The notes under the pieces are model-generated. The model worked only from the letters and a program-made list of their open reading frames with translations, was not told where the DNA came from and made no database searches. A DNA stretch of 22,592 bases, taken from JBKPDV01 sp046728075. Lineage in GTDB: Bacteria; Acidobacteriota; Thermoanaerobaculia; UBA5066; Gp7-AA6. Where the stretch lies: the NCBI GenBank assembly GCA_046728075.1, contig JBKPDV010000057.1:1-22592 (forward strand), read 5' to 3'. Both the position numbers and the translations under genes were made by a program. Below, in pieces: positions 15,801-21,547 of the stretch; position 1 is the first letter of the stretch, and the number at the start of each line of letters is the position of its first letter.

Positions 15801-16115
15801 AAGGATCTGAAGGACAAGGTCTTCCACCGCGACCTGCAGCGCGACACGCCGTCGGACACGCTGCACTTTCTCTCCGACTTCCAGGGGAAGGCCTCGCGCC
15901 TCGGTTTCCTGACGGGAGCCTACGGCGAGCTCCCGCGAGACGTCGCTCGCGAGGAGGCGGCCGCGATTCGCAAGGACGCGGAGGGCTACCTCGCTCAGTT
16001 CAACGCGATTCTGGCGACCGATGTGCCGGCCTACAACAAGGTGGCGGCCGAGCAGGGCGTGCCGACTCTCTTCGTTGGAGAGGCGCTCTCGATTCCGGCG
16101 CCCGCGGTGTACTGA
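12828..16115 (+). CDS. Secreted sortilin/VPS10-like BNR-repeat beta-propeller protein (1095 aa), paralogue of 403-3546
   Basis: A signal peptide (about residues 1-24, ending LPAQ) leads into a low-complexity linker of Pro/Ala/Lys/Glu (25-65). The propeller starts at FRNIGPAAGGGRITAIAG and has about eleven Asp boxes between residues 105 and 715, for example TTDGGQTWKKV, STDGGSTWKKI and STDAGASWKKM. It closes with ASHGRGMYVLDNITPLEEI, matching the exit motif of its paralogue. A beta-domain (GTYKITVTAAGESQTRDVTV) and a long charged helical C-terminal domain (about 930-1090) follow. Both giants share IGAI-x-I, WVGTGE-x-N, GTWQFRR-like and GLQDN-x-x-W blocks, so they arose by duplication. The role is unknown; a surface-binding or peptide-binding propeller is likely. 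The GTG of the S9 peptidase comes one base after the stop, so both are made together. Confidence 0.88.
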   Translation: MKIVRVVLAGILFLAAAVLDLPAQTPSKAPAPAPGKPGDAKAAAEKKSEEKKSEEETPTAPGAQRGFKFRNIGPAAGGGRITAIAGIPGNPNVIYLGSCSGGVFKTVDGGVSWKAVFEKYPPSIGAIQIAPSNPNLVWVGTGEANPRNNVIDGHGVYFSPDGGASWRFMGLADAGQISRILIDPGDPDTVYVAVLGNIWKSNPDRGVFRTTDGGQTWKKVLYVNDETGVSDLVMQPGNPRVLIAGTWQFRRYPWEFVGGGPGSGLWKSTDGGSTWKKIEKDLPEGPLGRVSLAIAPSNGSHVYALIHAKKGILFDSKDLGEHWEKLTDSRLIDVRPWYFSVIAVSPADENRLYFGSFNLVTSIDAGKTFQTNNRRIHPDYHALWIDPKDPERILQGNDGGALMSSDGGKSWRAFDLPLGQFYQVGIGTDMPYTICGGLQDNNAWCGASNSLARGGISNADWYVVTGGDGEWVVPAPSDPNIIYADSQNGNISRFDRKTKLSRNIRPYLSGASEMAPADLKYRFNWTTPIAVSATDANEVYVGGNVVFKSTDGGLHWTAISPDITRNDKAKQKASGGPVNLDLSGAETYDTLLSLTISTVDPKVMWAGSDDGLVHVTKDGGKTWTNVSVKAGPEWARVYQIDASPFDAGTAQLVYDGHMLGNRKPHVYRTTDYGATWTGIAKGLPDDATAYVVRENPNKKGFLVVGTEHGLHYSTDAGASWKKMTPEFPMVPVWDLKFVKGPHDLVVASHGRGMYVLDNITPLEEIDASIEGKNLHVFSMPPAAQWQIWNRGGFGIGEWTGPNPPAGATVDYWLKKEIVQTEEQKKLRREPVKITITDAKGNPVATEYGQAKEGINRHVWQLRYEGPKKIAFGKEAPPSEFFDPNRGPDVPPGTYKITVTAAGESQTRDVTVGPDPRWPVDAEVLRARAKAALEGRNTASTVNEMLNRLDVWETQLTALPKLVGAGGDDPEPAKAKKYEAALKAAKDLNKKVKDLKDKVFHRDLQRDTPSDTLHFLSDFQGKASRLGFLTGAYGELPRDVAREEAAAIRKDAEGYLAQFNAILATDVPAYNKVAAEQGVPTLFVGEALSIPAPAVY
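12960..12989 (+). repeat. Two-unit 15-bp in-frame tandem repeat in the BNR linker
   Basis: GAGAAGAAGAGCGAA occurs twice without gap (12960-12974 and 12975-12989), encoding EKKSE-EKKSE in the linker between signal peptide and propeller. It is followed by a partial third unit (GAGGAA). Such units can change in number by slippage, altering linker length only. Confidence 0.9.
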
Positions 16116-16116
16116 C

Positions 16117-18195
16117 GTGCCCCGAGCGATCACGAGCGGCGCCGTTCTGTGGATCGGGGCCGCGGTGGCTCTCGCCGCGGCTTCGGCGAGGCACGTGCCG
16201 ACGGTGGACGATCTCCTGAATACTCCGACCCTCGGCGCCGTGCAGATCTCGCCGGACGGTGCGCGCGTGGCGTACACGGTGACCTCGGCGAACTTCAAGG
16301 AAGACGCCTTCGTTTCGCAGATCTGGGTAGCCAACGCCGCGACGGGCGAGACTCTTCAGATCACGCGCGGAGACAAGTCATCCACTTCGCCTCGGTGGTC
16401 GCCGGACGGACAGTGGATCGCGTTCCTCTCCAACCGGATCAAGGACAAGAACCAGGTCTTCGCGATTTCGGTCGCGGGAGGGGAGGCGGCGCAGCTGACG
16501 AAATCCGAGACGGCGATCAACTCCCTCGCCTGGTCGCCCGACGGAAAGACCATCGCGTTCGCCGCGCCGGAGCCGGACTTGCAGGCCAAGAAGGATCGGA
16601 AGGAACACCTGGCCGACTACGAGGTCGTGCGCGGGGACTACGCCTTCGTGCATCTCTTCACGCTGGACGTTGCGGAAGCGTTGAAGGCGCCGGTGAAGGG
16701 CAGGCAGCGGACAAAGGGGACGGACAAGAGCGTTTCCTCGTTCTCCTGGTCGCCGGACGGCGCGCGCATCGCCTTCGCCGCGACCAAGAATCCGGACCTG
16801 ATCCAGAACGTGACCTCCGATGTCTACGTGCTGAAGCTCTCCGATGACTCGATCGCAGGGATCGTCTCGCAGCCCGGCCCGGACACGAACCCGAAGTGGT
16901 CTCCCGACGGGAAGCAGATCGTTTTCCAGTCGGCGATGGGCAACAAGCGTTACTTTGCCAGCAACACGAGGCTCGCCGTCGTGCCGGCGCAGGGCGGGAC
17001 CGTGCGGTCGCTGACGCCGGACTTCGACGAGGATCCATTCCTGATCGACTGGATGAGCGGCGGGGTGTACTTCGCCGCGTCCCGCAAGACCGCCTCGCAT
17101 CTCTTCCGTCTGGATCCCGCGACCGGCAGCATCGAGGCCGTCTCCTCACCGGACGGCTTCATGGGCAACGGCTTTTCGTTCTCGAAGGATGGCAAACGCG
17201 TGGCGTTCACGGCGGGCTCCCCGACTTCTTTGCCGGAGCTTTTCGTGTCGGATCTGTCGCCGTTTCACCCTCGGGCGCTGACGAAGATGACGGAGCAGGC
17301 GAAGGACTTCCTGCTCGGCTCGAGAGAAGTCATCTCCTGGCAGAGTCAGGACGGCGCGACGATCGAGGGGGTGCTGATCAAGCCCGCGGACTTCGATCCG
17401 AAGAAGAAGTACGCGCTGCTCTGCGTGATTCACGGTGGCCCGACTGGGGTCGATCGCCCCGTCCTGCTGCAGCCGGACGCGCGCTACTACCCGTCCGACA
17501 TCTGGGCGGCACGCGGAGCTCTGATCCTGAAGGTCAACTATCGCGGCAGCGCCGGCTACGGCGAGAAGTTCCGCAAATTGAACGAGCGCAACCTCGGCGT
17601 GGGGGACGCCTGGGATGTGCTGTCGGGCGTCGACTCCCTCATCGCCAGGGGTTGGGTCGATCCCGCCCGCGTCGGCTGCATGGGCTGGAGCCAGGGCGGG
17701 TACATCTCGGCCTTTCTCACGACCTCGACGACGCGATTCAAGGCGATCTCGGACGGGGCGGGGATCTCCAACTGGGCCACCTACTACTACAACACGGACA
17801 TCACCCCGTTCACGATCAATTACCTCGGCACGGATCCGGTCGAGGATCCCGAGATCTATCGGAAGACCTCGCCGATTTCCTACGTGAAGGGCGCCAAGAC
17901 GCCCACCTTGATCCAGCACGGCGAGAACGACAAACGCGTCCCGATCGCCAATGCATACGAGCTGCGGCAGGCGCTCGAAGACCGCGGCGTCCCGGTGGAG
18001 ATGGTCGTCTACAAGGGCTTCGGCCACGGCATCACCAAGCCCAAGGCGATGCGCGCTGTCATGACCCACAACCTCGCATGGTTCAACCACTACATCTTCG
18101 GCGACCCCAAGCCCGACCTCGCGCACCCCGACGTCCCGAAGAAAGATTCGAAGGCCGACAAGGACGACAAGGACGAGGAGAAGAAAACGGACTGA
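16117..18195 (+). CDS. Exported S9 family (prolyl oligopeptidase/acylaminoacyl peptidase-type) serine peptidase, 692 aa
   Basis: A hydrophobic N-terminal signal (about residues 5-24, GAVLWIGAAVALAAASA) is followed by a seven-blade-type propeller of WD40/TolB-like repeats (DGARVAYTV, SPDGQWIAFLS, SPDGKTIAFA, SPDGARIAFA, SPDGKQIVFQ) and a C-terminal alpha/beta-hydrolase domain. The catalytic triad is S525 in GWSQGGY, D605 in HGENDKRVP and H637 in GFGHGITKP, with family spacing; HGGPTG (about 442-447) forms the oxyanion region. It should cut short peptides in the periplasm or outside, perhaps for amino acid uptake. The GTG at 16117 lies one base after the BNR stop and has no strong ribosome site, which suggests translational coupling. 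The C-terminus ends in a Lys/Asp-rich tail. The adjacent convergent gene begins 40 bp beyond. Confidence 0.9.
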   Translation: MPRAITSGAVLWIGAAVALAAASARHVPTVDDLLNTPTLGAVQISPDGARVAYTVTSANFKEDAFVSQIWVANAATGETLQITRGDKSSTSPRWSPDGQWIAFLSNRIKDKNQVFAISVAGGEAAQLTKSETAINSLAWSPDGKTIAFAAPEPDLQAKKDRKEHLADYEVVRGDYAFVHLFTLDVAEALKAPVKGRQRTKGTDKSVSSFSWSPDGARIAFAATKNPDLIQNVTSDVYVLKLSDDSIAGIVSQPGPDTNPKWSPDGKQIVFQSAMGNKRYFASNTRLAVVPAQGGTVRSLTPDFDEDPFLIDWMSGGVYFAASRKTASHLFRLDPATGSIEAVSSPDGFMGNGFSFSKDGKRVAFTAGSPTSLPELFVSDLSPFHPRALTKMTEQAKDFLLGSREVISWQSQDGATIEGVLIKPADFDPKKKYALLCVIHGGPTGVDRPVLLQPDARYYPSDIWAARGALILKVNYRGSAGYGEKFRKLNERNLGVGDAWDVLSGVDSLIARGWVDPARVGCMGWSQGGYISAFLTTSTTRFKAISDGAGISNWATYYYNTDITPFTINYLGTDPVEDPEIYRKTSPISYVKGAKTPTLIQHGENDKRVPIANAYELRQALEDRGVPVEMVVYKGFGHGITKPKAMRAVMTHNLAWFNHYIFGDPKPDLAHPDVPKKDSKADKDDKDEEKKTD

Positions 18196-18235
18196 AGGAC
18201 TCGGAGTGGCGCGGCCAGCTTACGGCCAACGATTG

Positions 18236-18763
18236 CTATTTGAGCGTCGCCACGGCCGCTTTGAAGTTCCCCGTGTAATCCCACTTCTCATCCCCGAAGG
18301 TCCCGTGCCCGGAGAGCTTGCCTTCGACCCGTGTGTCGGTGAAGACCGCAGGCTCGAAGGAATGCTGATCGTCCCGGTTCACGATCGCTCCGCCGAACTC
18401 TTTCGCGTACGTCCAGCCTGTGCCGGAAGGTTTCTTGTCCAGTCCGAGCGTCACGGAGACTCCGTGGATCTTTCCCTCGCGCGCCAGGTCGGTCAGCTCG
18501 AGCCGATACTTGTCGTCCAGGACGTTCTTGGGCACGGCGTTATCGGATAGCAGCACGACGACGACCGTTTTGGTCTTGTCGTTCATGTACGGCTGCCGGC
18601 GCACCGAGACGTGAGTGAGCTTGTAGGTCTTTCCTCCCGCCGTCATCGAGCCGGTGACCGAATCCGCGTCGGCCGCCGCGGTCGCGCTCGGAAGAAGAAG
18701 GAATACGGGCAGAACGAGAGCGAGGAACGCGCAAAGGGACGTGAATCGAATCGGTCTCTGCAT
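18236..18763 (-). CDS. Secreted protein of unknown function, 175 aa
   Basis: A Sec signal peptide with a long hydrophobic core (LCAFLALVLPVFLLLPSATA, 10-29) precedes a soluble domain of alternating beta-strands. VTGSMTAGGKTYKLTHVSV and TKTVVVVLLSDNAVP look like a small beta-barrel or sandwich, and the end reads GKLSGHGTFGDEKWDYTGNF. There are no cysteines in the mature part and no catalytic motif that I recognise. The start at 18763 is chosen because it opens the signal peptide and has GAAGGGAAG upstream; a longer form from 18793 would bury the signal. It converges on the S9 peptidase with 40 bp between stops. The pattern resembles carrier-like or lipocalin-sized domains, but this is only impression. 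Confidence 0.68.
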   Translation of the reverse strand: MQRPIRFTSLCAFLALVLPVFLLLPSATAAADADSVTGSMTAGGKTYKLTHVSVRRQPYMNDKTKTVVVVLLSDNAVPKNVLDDKYRLELTDLAREGKIHGVSVTLGLDKKPSGTGWTYAKEFGGAIVNRDDQHSFEPAVFTDTRVEGKLSGHGTFGDEKWDYTGNFKAAVATLK

Positions 18764-18946
18764 GATGGCTTCCCTTCTTCGACTCGCGATCACGGGCCGA
18801 TTTACCGCGAAGAATAGTGCACGAAGACCCGATTCCTGTGGGGGCGGTGCGATCTCCTGCGAGACCAGCGTCGATGAATGAGAAACGAAGCAGGTAAGGA
18901 TCTTGCAGCCTTTTGACGAATGTGCTTTTTTCTACAGGAGGTGGGC
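18764..18946. other. Divergent intergenic region, 183 bp
   Basis: Separates two divergent genes for small secreted proteins and must hold both promoters. TTGCAG (18903-18908) and TTGACG (18913-18918) are possible -35 elements for the plus gene, but no well-spaced -10 follows (a T run and TCTACA occupy 18926-18936). A minus-strand TATTCT near 18805-18820 has no clear partner. No ORF or RNA gene seen. Confidence 0.35.
18936..18943 (+). promoter_or_regulatory. Strong Shine-Dalgarno that fixes the start of the small Cys protein
   Basis: AGGAGGTG three bases before the ATG at 18947. It decides the start against an in-frame ATG at 18920, which would put polar residues in front of the signal peptide. 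Confidence 0.7.
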
Positions 18947-19291
18947 ATGAAACGCGTTTTGAGCTTCGCCATCGGGATCCTTTTCTCTGCAACTTTTGCT
19001 CTGGCGGCCGATCAGACTTGGACCGGCCAGATCAGCGACAGCGACTGCGGCCGGTCTCACAAGTCGGCCATCGAGCATGCCGGCAAGAAGCTGACCGACC
19101 GTGACTGCACCCTGGCCTGCGTCAAAGACCACAACGCCAAGTACGTCTTCGTCGCGGGTGGAAAGATCTACAACATCTCGAACCAGGACTACGCCGGGCT
19201 GCAGGAGCACGCCGGCCATACGGTCATGCTCACCGGCGAGATGACCGGCGACGCCATCCAGGTCTCCAATATCGCAATGCCCGCAAAGTAG
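18947..19291 (+). CDS. Small secreted Cys-containing protein (DUF5818-like), 114 aa
   Basis: A signal peptide (MKRVLSFAIGILFSATFALA, cut before ADQT) leads to a mature domain of about 94 residues. It opens WTGQISDSDCG, has C34, C54 and C58 (CTLAC), and continues with KYVFVAGGKIYNISNQDYAG and HAGHTVMLTGEMTGDAIQV, which read as an OB-like small beta-barrel. Similar small exported proteins, with the 'G.ISDS.CG..H' start and 'C...C' pair, are common in Acidobacteriota and usually carry no function; I believe they fall in or near DUF5818. The Cys and His residues could bind a metal or form a disulfide. It has its own promoter region and converges on the haloperoxidase gene with 31 bp between stops. 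Confidence 0.75.
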   Translation: MKRVLSFAIGILFSATFALAADQTWTGQISDSDCGRSHKSAIEHAGKKLTDRDCTLACVKDHNAKYVFVAGGKIYNISNQDYAGLQEHAGHTVMLTGEMTGDAIQVSNIAMPAK

Positions 19292-19322
19292 GGGGAGAAG
19301 AAGTCTTAGTTGCGCTCGCCTC

Positions 19323-20822
19323 TTATCTGTTGACTGTTCGCGCGGGCGGGCGCGGATGAAGTTCGGGGATCGTCTCGGCGCGGTGGGCCGTGCCGTCGAA
19401 GAAAGTCTTCACCCTGGCCCAGACCATCGCGCCGATCTGACGGCCGAGCGCGCGGCCCGTGAGGTCTCCTTGCGCGAAATGGATTCCGCCGTAACGGCGT
19501 GACATTCCCGCGGCATCGGCGGCGTCGGAGAAGGTCGGCCACGAGAGCGTGACGTCGTTGGTCGGAACGACTCCGGGCTCTCCGACCGAGCTTCTGGCTT
19601 TGATCGTTACGGAGTTGCCGAAGGCATCGCTGCCCGTGAAGGACTTCAGGATCTCGGCTCCCGCCGCCGAGAAGACGCTGTGCCCGGAGAAATACTCCGG
19701 AAACGGGGGAGTCCGGACAGTCGAGAGCTGATAGGGCTGCCAGTCCTCTCCGCGGATCGACCGCGTTCCCTGGAAAGGGCCGCCCCAGGCCGTGATCATC
19801 TGACCCGCGAAGAGGAAGTGGATTGCCGTGCCCGGCCTCTCGGAGTCGTAGGCGCGCTTGGCGTCCCAGGCGCAGATGGAGGCGTCGAGCAGAGCGTTGG
19901 AGAGAGCGAAGAACATCTTGACGTCGTCGTCGAGGGAGTGGGTGTCGCGCCGCGAGACGAACTGGGCAAACAGCGCCCAGTGTCCCGGCGGGAACTCGGA
20001 GCTCGGGCCGTCGGCGAAGTACTCGGCCGTCACCTTCTCGACGTCGTTCAACCCGGCGCTCAGCGTGATGATCTCGACGGCCTGGTCGGTATACGCCTGA
20101 GACGGATAGGTCGCCGGCGGGCCGGGACGCAGCGCGGAGCCGGAGGCCAGCGCGAACGGGATCACGTTGCCCCAGTGGGGCGTCGTGTAGACCTGAGTCT
20201 GGGCCACGCCGGAGGAGTTCACGACCGACAGAGGCTGCCAGCGGTTGGGGTCGGTGACCGTCGTCGGCGTGTTGACGGCCTGGTAACCCGTGTAATCGGA
20301 GTAGGCACCGGCATGCAGGTCTCCGAGCTGGTTCGATCCGTCCCGATGGCGCAGGTCGAGCACGGCGGCAGCCGCCAGGTTCCCGACGCCCGAGGCGGTC
20401 GCCGGATCCAGCGAGGCGTCGGAAGGGTCGTAGCCCTGGCTCCGGAGAAGCGTGTCGTACCGGGCCTTTTCGCTCGGAAAGAGATCAACCGCCGCTCGAT
20501 AGGCCGCGAAGCTGACCGCCTTCAATCGGTTCGTGTCGGTGGCTTCGGCCGGCGGGCGCCGCCACCCCCGCCGCGCAATCGTCGAGACCGCCGTTGCGTC
20601 ATAGGCGGCCCACGCATCGAACATGCAGGTATGAAGGACGGCGAGCGCCCGCGCCACGATCGTCGGGCCCGGCGGATTGTCCCGAACCGCCTGCAGGAGG
20701 GCATCGTCCCACACGACGACTGCGGTGTCGGCGCCGCGCGCCGGGGCGGCCGCGATGCGCGCGGCCAGGATGAGCAGCAGGGTGGGAGCGCACGATCGCC
20801 AACGAGAGTCCCTTATGCTCAT
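19323..20822 (-). CDS. Exported vanadium-dependent haloperoxidase/PAP2-type enzyme, 499 aa
   Basis: A signal peptide (about 1-31) precedes a helical enzyme of the bacterial vanadium-haloperoxidase group. The vanadate/phosphate site is complete in sequence: K322 and R329 in AKRAYDSERPGTAI, S379-G380-H381 in PEYFSGHSVFSAAG, and R442 plus H448 in SRRYGGIHFAQGDLTGR. Fungal chloroperoxidase uses the same order of residues. Bromide or chloride oxidation by hydrogen peroxide is possible, but many relatives act as acid phosphatases or are untested. The protein sits in the size range of such bacterial proteins (400-600). ATG at 20822 has GGAGAG at 10 bases; an ATG at 20831 in the same frame is too close to that site. 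The divergent dipeptidase gene begins three bases away. Confidence 0.85.
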   Translation of the reverse strand: MSIRDSRWRSCAPTLLLILAARIAAAPARGADTAVVVWDDALLQAVRDNPPGPTIVARALAVLHTCMFDAWAAYDATAVSTIARRGWRRPPAEATDTNRLKAVSFAAYRAAVDLFPSEKARYDTLLRSQGYDPSDASLDPATASGVGNLAAAAVLDLRHRDGSNQLGDLHAGAYSDYTGYQAVNTPTTVTDPNRWQPLSVVNSSGVAQTQVYTTPHWGNVIPFALASGSALRPGPPATYPSQAYTDQAVEIITLSAGLNDVEKVTAEYFADGPSSEFPPGHWALFAQFVSRRDTHSLDDDVKMFFALSNALLDASICAWDAKRAYDSERPGTAIHFLFAGQMITAWGGPFQGTRSIRGEDWQPYQLSTVRTPPFPEYFSGHSVFSAAGAEILKSFTGSDAFGNSVTIKARSSVGEPGVVPTNDVTLSWPTFSDAADAAGMSRRYGGIHFAQGDLTGRALGRQIGAMVWARVKTFFDGTAHRAETIPELHPRPPARTVNR

Positions 20823-20825
20823 GAG

Positions 20826-21506
20826 ATGCATTCTCTCCGAAGATCGTTTCTGGCGTCCGCCGTTGCAATTGGACTGCCTGTCTCCGCGGCTCTTTCCGGC
20901 TGCGCGGCGAGCAGGCCGCCCGCGGAGCCGGGTCCCTTTCGCCGGGCGGACCTGGTCGAGCTGACGAGTCTGGATCCGACGATCCATCTCGACATCCGTT
21001 ATGCGACGCCGGAGAACATCGTCCACCGGCCGGTGTATCGGGAGGCGCGCGCCTTTCTCCAGCGTCCAGCCGCGGAGGCGCTCGTGCGGGCGCATCGCAC
21101 GCTCTCCGAAAAGGGTTACGGCCTCCTCGTCTTCGACGGCTACCGGCCGTGGCGCGTGACGAAGCTCTTCTGGGATTCGGTGCGGCCCGATCAGCGGGCT
21201 TTTGTCGCGAACCCGCGCAAAGGCTCCAAGCACAACCGCGGCTGTGCCGTCGATCTCTCGCTCTACGATCTCGCGACTGGCGCAGAAGTCCCGATGCCGA
21301 GCGTCTACGACGAAACCTCGGAACGGGCCTCGCCGGACTATCGGGGAGGGAGCGCCGATCAGCGGGCTCACCGCGACCTTCTCCGAAGCGCGATGGAAAA
21401 GGAAGGCTTCACGGTCGAGTCAAACGAATGGTGGCACTTCAACTACAGGGACTGGCGCGAGTACGCGATTCTCGACATTCCCTTCGAAGCCATCGCGCCG
21501 CGTTGA
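20826..21506 (+). CDS. VanX/DdpX-type D-alanyl-D-alanine dipeptidase (M15D), Tat-type lipoprotein, 226 aa
   Basis: Zinc D,D-dipeptidase of family M15D. DGYRP (104-108) carries the arginine that stabilises the transition state. H136 and D143 in SKHNRGCAVDLSL and H204 in NEWWHFNY are the zinc ligands, and E201 is the catalytic base, all as in VanX. It should hydrolyse D-Ala-D-Ala. The N-terminus has a twin-arginine-like SLRRSFLA (3-10), a hydrophobic core and a lipobox LSGC with C26, so it is probably a lipoprotein exported folded, outside the cytoplasm. VanX for glycopeptide resistance is cytosolic, so wall-peptide recycling or nutrition is more likely; no VanH, VanA or VanRS genes are near. 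No strong ribosome site is visible. It diverges from the haloperoxidase gene with a 3-bp gap. Confidence 0.88.
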   Translation: MHSLRRSFLASAVAIGLPVSAALSGCAASRPPAEPGPFRRADLVELTSLDPTIHLDIRYATPENIVHRPVYREARAFLQRPAAEALVRAHRTLSEKGYGLLVFDGYRPWRVTKLFWDSVRPDQRAFVANPRKGSKHNRGCAVDLSLYDLATGAEVPMPSVYDETSERASPDYRGGSADQRAHRDLLRSAMEKEGFTVESNEWWHFNYRDWREYAILDIPFEAIAPR

Positions 21507-21547
21507 GCTCCGGGCCTCTATAATCCGCGGATCTTCGGAGATTCCCC

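Noticed and set aside
14040..16334. A 764-codon minus-strand open frame antisense to the second BNR gene
   Set aside because: Arg/Val/Leu-rich shadow without recognisable domains; the plus frame has clear repeats and a signal peptide.
20826..21506. A vancomycin-type resistance operon
   Set aside because: Only the VanX-like enzyme is present; no ligase, dehydrogenase or two-component genes nearby, and the protein appears exported.
21519..21524. TATAAT before the Cys-rich gene as a promoter
   Set aside because: No acceptable -35 element at 16-18 bases upstream; kept only as a possible -10.
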